A stretch of 6,612 nt of DNA from Calditrichota bacterium (lineage in GTDB: Bacteria; Calditrichota; Calditrichia; Calditrichales; Calditrichaceae). Positions 1 through 6,612 of the stretch are shown piece by piece; positions within the stretch are counted from its first letter, which is position 1, and every line of letters begins with the position of its first letter. Position numbers and translations under genes: made by a program. The notes below the pieces were generated by a model. It was not told the origin of the DNA. It made no database searches and was given only the letters and a program-made list of their open reading frames with translations. Location of the stretch: NCBI GenBank assembly GCA_024278715.1, contig JAJRSN010000020.1, positions 1 through 6,612 on the forward strand, written 5' to 3'.

Positions 1-1701
1 AAATACGTTCCCGACGCCGGAAAACATTACTACACCGATGTTTTTACGCATATCCTCTCTTTAAAGCAGGTTTTATCGCCGAGCACTTTTTATGAATTCA
101 AGGGCAGTTTGTACAAAAAATCGCATAAAAATTATTTGTACAAAGATCCCTTTGATTACAGCTACATGCCGGACAAAACAAGCGATTTTGAATTGTATGT
201 GTTCGGACGCCAAAACGCAAAGGATATTTCTTTAACCCAAAATCCCAACGACTTTGCGTATTTTGGCAATCCGTTGGACCGGGGCGCGGAAAAAGTTGAC
301 TACTATTCGTTAAAATATGATATAACCAGTCAGGTTACGAAAAATCATTTGATTAAAGCGGGAGCCTCTGCCGTTTTTTATGATTTGAACAACAACTGGT
401 TTACTCTGCAATTTTCCGAAGACACCTATCGACCGATTATTCCAAGCGTAAATTCTCCTTTTCATGTGAGCTATAGTTACCAACCGCGGGAATTTGCCGC
501 TTACATTCAGGACAAGATCGAATTTAAAGAGTTTATTGTTAATCTCGGAATACGGTACGATTATTTCAACTCGAACGCGAATATTCTTGCCGATCCCAAA
601 GATCCGCAGATTTACGATCCTTTTAAATTTGACCATATTTACAAAAATTACGCTCCCGGCGTGCCCGACAGTGAATTGGTAAAATACAGCATCGCCGAGC
701 GAAGAAAATTCTGGTACAAAAAGTCGTCGCCAAAATTTCAAATCAGTCCGCGATTGGGTTTTTCGTTTCCCATTACAGAAAAAGGGGTTATTCACTTTTC
801 TTACGGTCATTTTTTTCAGAATCCCGAGTTCCGTTTTCTTTACGACAACCCGAATTTTTGGGTGGAAGGCGCCGGTTCGCAAAATTTGGTGGGAAACGCG
901 GACCTGAACGCCGAACGCTCGGTGATGTACGAAATAGGTCTTCAACAGGAATTTGCCGAGGGTTTGTATGTTCACATTACCGGTTTTTACAGGGATATCC
1001 GTGATTGGGTGGGAATAAGTCCTCCGATCGATACTTATCGCGGAATAACGTATTTTAAATACATCAATAAGGACAATGCCACGGCAAAGGGTCTTACTTT
1101 TTCCGGTACAATTAATTACCGCCATCTCAACGTCAATCTCGATTACACGTATATGGTCGCCAAGGGAACCTCCTCCAATCCGCAGGACGCCTATTACGAC
1201 GCTCTGGACAATCGGGCGCCGCGCTTAACCCTTGTCTATTTAAACTGGGATCAGACCCATTCGCTCAACACGGTGATTAACTACAATAACAAAGGTTGGA
1301 ACGCCACTTTAACCGGGGCTTTGGCGTCGGGTTTTCCTTACACGCCTTCTTTTGCGCGCGGAGAGGTTTCCGGTTCGGGCACTTTTGTAGGACTTACAGA
1401 AAACAGCGCCCGCAAACCGCTGACGCTTAATTTCGATTTACGCTTATCAAAAACGATTAATCTTCCTAATAATTACAATATGATTTTATATGCAACAGTA
1501 ACCAATCTTTTGGACATGCGAAATGCCCGTAATGTTTACACCGATACCGGTCAACCCGATTACACGCTACAAGGGGTCAATCAAATCGATCGTCAGGGTG
1601 ATCCGGATGTGGAGATTTCAAAAGTTCAGGAATATTTCGCCAATCCTTATTTTTATACCCCTCCCAGATTTATTGAATTGGGGTTTAGTATCAATAGATA
1701 A
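1..1701 (+). CDS. TonB-dependent outer-membrane receptor, C-terminal part (5' end outside window)
   Basis: Frame 1 is open from base 1 to the TAA at 1699-1701, giving 566 residues; the TTG at 109 is an internal Leu codon, not a start. The chain is dense in alternating, aromatic-rich beta strands typical of a 22-stranded TonB-dependent barrel. Landmarks in fragment numbering are AAYIQDKIEF with a following GIRYDYF (about 166-189), the ISPRLGFSFP strand with SYGHFFQNPEF, the NAERSVMYEIGLQQEF block (about 303-316) followed by GFYRDIRDWVG, and the late VTNLLD motif (500-505). All resemble the barrel of CarboxypepD_reg/TonB receptors in the FCB group. Such receptors bind a ligand at the surface and import it using TonB energy. 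Signal peptide, TonB box and plug would lie upstream. The last residue is Arg, in GFSINR, not the usual aromatic. The substrate cannot be told. The next gene starts 16 bases downstream. Confidence 0.88.
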   Translation, partial: KYVPDAGKHYYTDVFTHILSLKQVLSPSTFYEFKGSLYKKSHKNYLYKDPFDYSYMPDKTSDFELYVFGRQNAKDISLTQNPNDFAYFGNPLDRGAEKVDYYSLKYDITSQVTKNHLIKAGASAVFYDLNNNWFTLQFSEDTYRPIIPSVNSPFHVSYSYQPREFAAYIQDKIEFKEFIVNLGIRYDYFNSNANILADPKDPQIYDPFKFDHIYKNYAPGVPDSELVKYSIAERRKFWYKKSSPKFQISPRLGFSFPITEKGVIHFSYGHFFQNPEFRFLYDNPNFWVEGAGSQNLVGNADLNAERSVMYEIGLQQEFAEGLYVHITGFYRDIRDWVGISPPIDTYRGITYFKYINKDNATAKGLTFSGTINYRHLNVNLDYTYMVAKGTSSNPQDAYYDALDNRAPRLTLVYLNWDQTHSLNTVINYNNKGWNATLTGALASGFPYTPSFARGEVSGSGTFVGLTENSARKPLTLNFDLRLSKTINLPNNYNMILYATVTNLLDMRNARNVYTDTGQPDYTLQGVNQIDRQGDPDVEISKVQEYFANPYFYTPPRFIELGFSINR

Positions 1702-1706
1702 GTTAT

Positions 1707-1710
1707 GAGG
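1707..1710 (+). promoter_or_regulatory. Ribosome binding site for the PorV-like gene
   Basis: A GAGG core lies 7 bases before ATG 1718, in the 16-base gap after the receptor gene's stop. The nearer ATG at 1705 overlaps it and is out of frame, so this site supports 1718 as the start. Confidence 0.65.
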
Positions 1711-1717
1711 ATATAAC

Positions 1718-2779
1718 ATGACCGTGAATATCAGACCGATCGGGAAAAAAAGATTTATCAGTTTAGTGGCGCTCATTTTATTTTTTTTGTGCCAGCAGTC
1801 GCTTTTTGCGCAAAAAGTTTCGCGGGTGGGAACTTCGGCTGCAACCTTCCTTAAAATAGGCGTGGGAGCGCGGGCGTTAGCCATGGGCGAGGCTTACACC
1901 ACCTTAGCCGAAGATGTTACCGCTACTTACTGGAATCCTTCAGGTCTTTCTCTGATGAACAGCAAACAGTTTTTATTTACCCATTATAATTACATAGCCG
2001 ATTTGTACTTTGATTATGTCGCCATGGCAATTCCTTTCCGCGGCGTGGGCACATTCGGTTTTTTTATCACTTACCTGGGTATGCCCGACATCGAGCGGAC
2101 TACCGTTACCGAACCCTACGGCACCGGTGAAAAGGTCTCGGCTTCTTCCTTTAACATGGGCGTTTCTTATGCCCGCAGCCTGACCAATAAGTTTTCCATC
2201 GGCGGAAGCTTTAAATACATTCAGGAAAACCTGTGGCATACCAGCGCAAAGTCGTTTGCCTTTGATGTGGGGCTACTTTACCGGACCGATTTTAAAAATA
2301 TCCGTTTGGGAATGTCCATCACCAATTTCGGACCGAGCATGCGATTACAGGGGCGCGATCTTTTGGTTCAGCATGATATCGACGAAAGCAGCGAAGGAAA
2401 CAACGGAAATATCAACGCCGATCTTAAAACCGATGAATTCAGCCTGCCCATCTTATTCCGGGTCGGTATTTCAATGAATATTTTCAGAGATTTTTTGAAT
2501 TTGAAAAACAACGATTTGATTTTAGCCATGGACGCCATTCATCCCAATGATAATTACGAGTACATGAACTTCGGGATGGAATACAGTTTCAAAAAGATTA
2601 TCGCGCTCAGGGCGGGTTATCGCGAATCCTTTTTAAAGGACAGAGAAGGCGGTTTAACTTACGGAGTGGGACTCAATTTACGCGTCATGGGAATCGGGCT
2701 TATTATGGATTACGCCCTGGCTGATTTCGGGCGGCTGGATACCCTGAACAAATTCTCATTGATTTTAGAGCTCAAATAG
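1718..2779 (+). CDS. PorV/PorQ-family outer-membrane beta-barrel protein
   Basis: This 353-aa protein starts at ATG 1718, 7 bases after a GAGG Shine-Dalgarno core. Residues 1-31 form a signal peptide: basic GKKRF, then a hydrophobic stretch, with likely cleavage at SLFA|QKVS. The mature N-terminus carries the family signature GVGARALAMGEAYTTLAEDV followed by ATYWNPSGLSLM (48-80), shared by PorV, PorQ and UPF0164-type FadL-like barrels. The rest is alternating beta strands, such as FNMGVSYARSL, FSIGGSFKYIQE and IALRAGYRE, ending in a DYALADFGRLDTLNKFSL strand. Residues about 217-240 form an acidic, Asn-rich, Gly-rich loop. In Bacteroidetes, PorV is the outer-membrane shuttle that takes type IX cargo by its C-terminal domain to the attachment complex; PorQ is a related accessory barrel. 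The next gene encodes a protein with a sorting-type C-terminus, which fits a delivery role. Orthology to PorV itself is not shown, since many paralogues exist in these phyla. Confidence 0.87.
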   Translation: MTVNIRPIGKKRFISLVALILFFLCQQSLFAQKVSRVGTSAATFLKIGVGARALAMGEAYTTLAEDVTATYWNPSGLSLMNSKQFLFTHYNYIADLYFDYVAMAIPFRGVGTFGFFITYLGMPDIERTTVTEPYGTGEKVSASSFNMGVSYARSLTNKFSIGGSFKYIQENLWHTSAKSFAFDVGLLYRTDFKNIRLGMSITNFGPSMRLQGRDLLVQHDIDESSEGNNGNINADLKTDEFSLPILFRVGISMNIFRDFLNLKNNDLILAMDAIHPNDNYEYMNFGMEYSFKKIIALRAGYRESFLKDREGGLTYGVGLNLRVMGIGLIMDYALADFGRLDTLNKFSLILELK

Positions 2780-2788
2780 ATTTAAGAT

Positions 2789-2793
2789 GGGAG
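2789..2793 (+). promoter_or_regulatory. Ribosome binding site for the 1200-aa gene
   Basis: GGGAG lies 10 bases before ATG 2804, a slightly long spacing. The 24-base gap leaves no room for a separate promoter and terminator, so the gene is probably translated from the same message as its upstream neighbour. Confidence 0.6.
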
Positions 2794-2803
2794 TTAACGG
2801 CTC

Positions 2804-5800
2804 ATGAAAATAGTGAACTTTGCAATTCTAATAATATTTGCTTGGTTGAGCTTACTACCGGCACAGCAGACACACGGAGATGCGCAATACAGGGCGCGTA
2901 ACGATCATTCGGGAAATTTAATTCGTTTAACATTCTGGAACCACGGAATGTTGGGAGGTCAGAAAGGCGACAACAGTTTAATTTACGCCGGCGAATGGCC
3001 CATTAACAGCGGATTAGCCCAATTGGGAAACGCCTCGAGCTATGTTGCCAGCAAACTGCGGATTCCTGTTTTAATTGATTCCCTCGGCGATACGACTTAT
3101 GTGGATGTTACGCCCGTGGTTTTTAGCCAGGGATGGGACCCGATTATGTTTTCGCACGACACGCTGGGTAATTTTTTGGGATTCGAACCCCTGCCCGGTT
3201 ATTACAATATCACCCAAAAAGAAGAAGATCCCTTTCACGCGGTCGCCATGAGTCATCAGGCTTTTACCTGGCCTCCCTTCTGGCCCGATAAAATGGGCGA
3301 TCCCGTTGATCCGGGCTGGTCTAATCACTGGAACGGTTATTTCGGCAAAGATCAGAAAAACGCCGATCAGGAAAGTTATTTTGTTGTTGACGACTATCAG
3401 TTTAAAAAGAAGGTCTCGGGCTACCGCTTACCTTTGCCCATTCCTTCGCAGCCCGACCGCGGAGGTTTGGGCTTAAAAAAAGCCATTCGCGGATTGCAAT
3501 GGTCGAATCCCGATGCGGAAGACTGCATCTTCTGGATTTACAAGATTACCAATATCGGGGAGCTTGAGCTGCAGCAAACAGTCTTCGGCTTAAATGTCGG
3601 CGCTTCCGAAGGAGCGAAGGTCAACCAGAATACCGACTGGGACGATGATTGCGCTATCTTTTATCGGGATATCGGTTTAACCGTAAATTACGATTGGGAT
3701 AATGTCGGCACGGCGGGCTATTCTCCCGTTCCCTGGCTGGGATTTGCCTTTCTCGAAAGCCCGGGTAACGCCGTTGACGGAATCGATAACGATGCGGACG
3801 GTATCTACGCGCCAGGCGGCGGCAAGCTTATCGGAAAAGAAGACTTTTTAAAATCTTATTCGCCGGGAGATCAGATTGTATTGATCGATTATCACACTTA
3901 TGAGCGGACAGTTTCGGAAATGCCCGCAGAGGGTATCAGTTTTGTAGTCCGAGGGAAAAAATATCTCAAAGTGCCCAACGCGCCGCTGGAAGAAATACCG
4001 CGCAACGGAATAGATGATAATCTGAACGGTCTCATTGACGAATCGGACGGCGCTTTAGCTCCGGATTCCGTTTATTACTATCTTTACATTCGCGATCCGG
4101 TTTATAATAATCAGGATTATCTGGCAAAAGATTACATAAGCGGCGCCGGACTCTCAAATTTGATGATCGACGAACGCCGGGACGACGGCATCGATAATGA
4201 CGGCGACTGGGATGCAAACTACGACGATACCGGTCTCGACGGTAAACCGGGCACTGGCGACCCCGGAGAAGGCGACGGCGTGCCGACACCCGGTTTTGGC
4301 GATCTGCCGGGAGAACCCAATGTGGATATTACCGACGTGGACGAGTCGGATCAAATCGGTCTGACCAGTTTCATCTTTTACGAATACGGTTCGCTTACCT
4401 ATTCCAACGATGAAGATATGTGGAATGTCTCGCGCCCCGGATTTTTTGACAGCCACCTGATTAATGTTGACGCCGATTACGTTTTTTCTACCGGTTACTT
4501 CCCTCTTTTGCCCGGTCAAAGCGAGTCGTTTTCGGTGGCTATGTTGTACGGATGGGACGAGCAGGATTTAATTCAAAACAAAAAGATTGTGCAGGATATT
4601 TACAACGCCAATTACAATTTTGCCGTAGCTCCCGATAAACCCACCTTACAAGCCGTTGTGGGAGACGGTAAGGTAACCCTTTACTGGGACGATAAGGCGG
4701 AAAAGAGCTTCGACCGTTTTTTAAAGGTTTACGATTTTGAAGGCTACAAAATTTACCGCGCAACGGATCCCGGCTTTGAAGATGCCGGAACCATTACCGA
4801 CGGCTACGGATATGCTTATTACACAAAACCCCTTGCCGTTTTCGACAAAGTCGATAGCGTTTTCGGCTTTTTCCCGAAAAGTATGGGGCGCGGGGTGCAA
4901 TTCTTTTTAGGAAATGAAACGGGTCTTGTGCATTCGTTCGTGGATTCGCCGCTCGTTAACGGCGTGCGCTATTTTTACGCTGTTACCGCTTTTGACAAGG
5001 GCGATGTGGAAAAGAACATTATTCCTTCCGAAACAAATAAATTTGTCACCGTCAGCCCCACGGGTGAAATCAAAACAGGGGGCAATGTGGTTGCGGTGGT
5101 ACCCACTCCGCCTTCTCTCGGTTACAAAGCTCCCGATTTTGACGTTCAACCTCATCAGGCGGGCGGCGGAATAACCGAGGGAAAGGTCTGGATCAATTTT
5201 ATTGAACCCGACAAAATTCCCGACGGACATGAATTTGAAATCCAGTTCCTCGATCAGTCAATGGATAAAAGAGACAACGATCTGGATCATCTGGTGGACG
5301 GCAAAGATCCCGATGAGCTTTTACCCACCAAGACCACCGGTTTTGTGCTAAAAGATTTAACGCAAACCGACAGCCCGGATACGGTTTGGTTTTACGAATA
5401 CGTCAAAAAAGACGGGCGTCTTATTCCGATCAAGAATCTGTACATGGATAACGACGGCAATCCGCGTACGCTGTCCGTAATTTTGAGGGGAATGGAAATA
5501 TTTATCTACAATCCCGCGCCGGCAATTCTTAGCGTTCCCAAATTGCGCATCCACAACGGCATTCAATGGAGCAAAAATATCGATTATTATTCGGCTTACA
5601 ATTTAAGGTTCGGCACATTCGATTTAGGCGGATTTGTTCCGGGAATTTCCTACCCACGGCAATATCGGATCGTTTTTTACGATGAAATTGTCGGAAAATC
5701 GAGCGCGGTTTATCCGCTGCTGGAAAAAACGGGAACTCCCATTCCGGTGCCTCCCAGCGGTGTAAACTTCAAAATTTTCGATCAGCAAACCGGCGAAGAA

Positions 5801-6406
5801 ATTCCTTTCGGTTTTGTAGATGCCTCCACAAATCCGGAAGTTCCCAGAGGATTTTTCTCGGCAAAAGACCGAATTATCTTCTTCGAAAATCTACCGAACG
5901 ATTCGACCGTTATTACCTTTAGTCTGCTCAACAACGCCGTGGAGGACACTACTTTTATTAATTATCACGGCGGATTGTTGGGCGCGGGGGATACGCTTAG
6001 TCTTTATCCGGATTTTCCGTTTACCCATAATTCCAGGTACCTTTTTGTGACCAGCGGGCAAAAAATCAATTTAAACGAAGCCCGTAAAAATCTGGATAAA
6101 ATAACGGTAGTGCCAAATCCCTATATTGTCACGGCATCCTGGGAGATTAAAAATCCCTACACCAGCGGTCGGGGTCCGCGTTCCATTAAGTTTATGAATC
6201 TTCCGCAAAATTGCACGATTCGAATCTTTTCGGTTGACGGCACTTTGGTGCGCAAGCTGGAGCACCATTCCACTATGACCAACGGCTCCGAAGAGTGGGA
6301 CGTTTTGTCCAAAGATAATATGGAAATTGCCTTCGGCGTCTATATCTATCATATCGAGGCGCCGGGAATCTGTGAAAAGGTCGGTAGAATTATTATAATT
6401 AAATGA
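2804..6406 (+). CDS. Large secreted protein: acidic metal-binding-like motifs, FnIII-like domain, C-terminal FlgD/T9SS-like sorting domain
   Basis: This 1200-aa protein starts at ATG 2804, preceded by GGGAG (2789-2793) at a 10-base spacing. Residues 1-20 are a signal peptide with likely cleavage at LLPA|QQTH; there is no lipobox. Residues about 25-600 match no domain I recognise. They begin with GNLIRLTFWNHGMLGG and contain three Asp/Asn/Gly-rich motifs (325-333, 401-413, 461-480) that resemble MopE-type or thrombospondin-3-type cation sites. Residues about 611-735 look like a fibronectin type III module (KPTLQAVVGDGKVTLYWDD, FEGYKIYRATDPGFED, NGVRYFYAVTAFD) with a long internal insertion. 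A fourth acidic motif lies at 821-838. Residues about 1096-1200 are a FlgD-like C-terminal domain: VVPNPY, LPQNCTIRIFSVDGTLVRKL, EEWDVLSKDN, FGVYIYHIEAP, then a basic end IIIIK. The only cysteines are 241, 283, 1137 and 1190. It is probably exported across both membranes and surface-displayed or released. No catalytic motif was seen; a binding or structural role is a guess. Confidence 0.85.
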   Translation: MKIVNFAILIIFAWLSLLPAQQTHGDAQYRARNDHSGNLIRLTFWNHGMLGGQKGDNSLIYAGEWPINSGLAQLGNASSYVASKLRIPVLIDSLGDTTYVDVTPVVFSQGWDPIMFSHDTLGNFLGFEPLPGYYNITQKEEDPFHAVAMSHQAFTWPPFWPDKMGDPVDPGWSNHWNGYFGKDQKNADQESYFVVDDYQFKKKVSGYRLPLPIPSQPDRGGLGLKKAIRGLQWSNPDAEDCIFWIYKITNIGELELQQTVFGLNVGASEGAKVNQNTDWDDDCAIFYRDIGLTVNYDWDNVGTAGYSPVPWLGFAFLESPGNAVDGIDNDADGIYAPGGGKLIGKEDFLKSYSPGDQIVLIDYHTYERTVSEMPAEGISFVVRGKKYLKVPNAPLEEIPRNGIDDNLNGLIDESDGALAPDSVYYYLYIRDPVYNNQDYLAKDYISGAGLSNLMIDERRDDGIDNDGDWDANYDDTGLDGKPGTGDPGEGDGVPTPGFGDLPGEPNVDITDVDESDQIGLTSFIFYEYGSLTYSNDEDMWNVSRPGFFDSHLINVDADYVFSTGYFPLLPGQSESFSVAMLYGWDEQDLIQNKKIVQDIYNANYNFAVAPDKPTLQAVVGDGKVTLYWDDKAEKSFDRFLKVYDFEGYKIYRATDPGFEDAGTITDGYGYAYYTKPLAVFDKVDSVFGFFPKSMGRGVQFFLGNETGLVHSFVDSPLVNGVRYFYAVTAFDKGDVEKNIIPSETNKFVTVSPTGEIKTGGNVVAVVPTPPSLGYKAPDFDVQPHQAGGGITEGKVWINFIEPDKIPDGHEFEIQFLDQSMDKRDNDLDHLVDGKDPDELLPTKTTGFVLKDLTQTDSPDTVWFYEYVKKDGRLIPIKNLYMDNDGNPRTLSVILRGMEIFIYNPAPAILSVPKLRIHNGIQWSKNIDYYSAYNLRFGTFDLGGFVPGISYPRQYRIVFYDEIVGKSSAVYPLLEKTGTPIPVPPSGVNFKIFDQQTGEEIPFGFVDASTNPEVPRGFFSAKDRIIFFENLPNDSTVITFSLLNNAVEDTTFINYHGGLLGAGDTLSLYPDFPFTHNSRYLFVTSGQKINLNEARKNLDKITVVPNPYIVTASWEIKNPYTSGRGPRSIKFMNLPQNCTIRIFSVDGTLVRKLEHHSTMTNGSEEWDVLSKDNMEIAFGVYIYHIEAPGICEKVGRIIIIK
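3776..4243 (+). repeat. Three degenerate acidic DGIDND-type motifs in the 1200-aa protein
   Basis: Within the large protein, DGIDNDADG (residues 325-333, bases 3776-3802), NGIDDNLNGLIDE (401-413, bases 4004-4042) and DGIDNDGDWDANYDD (461-475, bases 4184-4228, running into TGLDG at 476-480) share the pattern (D/N)-G-I-D-(N/D)-(D/N)-x-(D/N)-(G/W). This resembles the DGIDNDCDGLIDE motif of MopE-type putative metal-binding segments, without its Cys, and also the Asp spacing of thrombospondin type 3 calcium sites. The third copy leads into a Gly/Pro/Asp-rich stretch to about residue 515. The similarity is visible in both protein and DNA; cation binding is inferred. Confidence 0.6.
5264..5323 (+). 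repeat. Fourth, divergent acidic motif in the 1200-aa protein
   Basis: Residues 821-840 contain RDNDLDHLVDGKDPDE, which keeps the D-N-D-x-D-x-x-x-D spacing of the three upstream motifs but lacks the leading GI. It lies beyond the FnIII-like module in a separate beta-rich segment. It is probably a diverged relative of the same putative cation-binding motif. Confidence 0.4.
6089..6403 (+). other. C-terminal FlgD-like / T9SS-like sorting domain of the 1200-aa protein
   Basis: Residues 1096-1200 have the layout of C-terminal domains in many secreted proteins of FCB-group bacteria. They open with VVPNPY, followed by a strand with CTIRIFSVDGTLVRKL, a WDVLSKDN turn, the GVYIYHIEAPG strand and a final Gly-Arg-Ile strand ending in Lys. 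In Bacteroidetes, comparable Ig-like domains direct cargo through the type IX system and bind PorV. Whether this lineage processes the domain the same way is inferred. Cys 1137 and Cys 1190 both fall inside it. Confidence 0.65.
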
Positions 6407-6461
6407 TCTCGGTCTTTGCTGAAAACAGATTTTTCGGGAAAGCTAAATAGTTCCAAGGGAG
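6407..6461 (+). other. Intergenic gap before the lipoprotein gene, no clear terminator
   Basis: This 55-base gap holds no strong hairpin followed by a T-run. The best foldings are a 3-bp CTG/CAG stem with an AAAA loop near 6419-6428 and a bulged GGAA/TTCC stem at 6437-6454. Both are too weak to call. Read-through from the large gene into the lipoprotein gene is the simplest reading. Confidence 0.4.
6455..6461 (+). promoter_or_regulatory. Ribosome binding site deciding between two adjacent ATG starts of the lipoprotein gene
   Basis: AAGGGAG directly abuts ATG 6462, leaving no spacer, while ATG 6465 has a 3-base spacer after the GGAG core. The second ATG is therefore the more plausible start. 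The choice changes the protein by one Met and does not affect the lipobox. Confidence 0.55.
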
Positions 6462-6612
6462 ATGATGAAAAAAATTGTTCTTTTGGCGGCTGCCTTGTCT
6501 CTGGCGGTTTTGGGTTGCGCGAAAAAAAGCGCGGATCGGGTTGTCGCGGAAATCGGAAATGACAAAATTACGCTTACGGAATTTCGTCTGGCTTATATGG
6601 AATTGTTGAAAG
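6462..6612 (+). CDS. Putative SurA/PpiC-type peptidyl-prolyl isomerase lipoprotein, N-terminal fragment (3' end outside window)
   Basis: Fifty codons are visible, with an in-frame stop (TAA 6444-6446) just upstream, so the start must be ATG 6462 or ATG 6465. The sequence opens with MKKIVLLAAALSLAVLGC, a lipoprotein signal peptide with lipobox LGC; the acylated Cys is encoded at 6516-6518. Residue +2 is Ala, not Asp, which favours outer-membrane sorting by the enteric rule, though that rule is uncertain in this lineage. The mature start, after a short KKSAD linker, reads RVVAEIGNDKITLTEFRLAYMEL. This is the opening of SurA_N/PpiC foldases, where a V-A-x-(V/I)-(G/N)-x-x-x-I-T strand leads into a helix. 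Such proteins chaperone or isomerise prolines in envelope proteins. The parvulin domain itself lies beyond the window, so catalysis cannot be judged. It follows the large secreted protein by 55 bases, probably in the same transcript. Confidence 0.7.
   Translation, partial: MMKKIVLLAAALSLAVLGCAKKSADRVVAEIGNDKITLTEFRLAYMELLK

Noticed and set aside
109..111. TTG at 109 as the start of the first gene
   Set aside because: The same frame is open to the left edge and its residues already look like barrel strands. A protein starting here would lack signal peptide and plug, so the gene simply begins outside the window.
310..1125. Long antisense open frame of 271 codons opposite the receptor gene
   Set aside because: The + strand frame codes for a clear TonB-receptor barrel across the whole stretch. 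The antisense translation shows no recognisable domain, so it is a shadow of the codon pattern.
4032..4519. Two overlapping antisense open frames of 85 and 121 codons opposite the acidic region of the large protein
   Set aside because: Their long open runs follow from the GAC/GAT/GGC-rich codons on the + strand. The products are low-complexity Arg- or Val/Ile-rich chains without a plausible start signal or domain.
6394..6399. Perfect TATAAT at the end of the large gene, a possible -10 box for the lipoprotein gene
   Set aside because: It is made by consecutive Ile codons (ATT ATA ATT). The best -35 match is 3 of 6 at an 18-base spacing, and FCB bacteria use a different consensus, so chance is the better explanation.
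6419..6454. Possible hairpins after the large gene (CTG/CAG stem followed by T-run; bulged GGAA/TTCC stem)
   Set aside because: The stems are only 3 to 6 base pairs with a bulge, too weak for an intrinsic terminator or a riboswitch.

Overview
The window carries four genes on the + strand, head to tail, with gaps of 16, 24 and 55 bases. The outer two run off the window ends. The layout reads as one operon for cell-envelope proteins of a Gram-negative bacterium. The pairing of a PorV/PorQ-family barrel with a large secreted protein ending in a FlgD-like sorting-type domain points to the FCB superphylum, most likely a Calditrichota/KSB1/Ignavibacteria-like lineage. That placement is inferred from protein character; no rRNA or other phylogenetic marker is present.

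Layout: (1) 1-1701, the C-terminal two thirds or so of a TonB-dependent outer-membrane receptor, lacking its signal peptide and plug. (2) 1718-2779, a complete PorV/PorQ-family outer-membrane beta-barrel protein of 353 aa with a signal peptide. (3) 2804-6406, a complete secreted protein of 1200 aa. It has a signal peptide, a long uncharacterised N-terminal half with acidic DGIDND-type putative metal-binding motifs, a fibronectin type III-like module and a C-terminal FlgD/T9SS-like domain. (4) 6462-6612, the first 50 codons of a lipoprotein that looks like a SurA/PpiC-type periplasmic foldase.

Working model (inference): the receptor imports a substrate, the 1200-aa protein is exposed on or released from the cell surface, the PorV-like barrel helps deliver or anchor it through a type IX-like route, and the lipoprotein foldase helps the outer-membrane proteins fold. 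The TonB receptor plus large surface protein recalls SusC/SusD pairs, but the surface partner is unrelated to SusD and is not a lipoprotein. No mobile element, RNA gene, CRISPR array or convincing terminator was seen, and no gene-free stretch exceeds 60 bases. The most notable points are the PorV-like/sorting-domain pair and the uncharacterised, acidic-repeat N-terminal half of the large protein.
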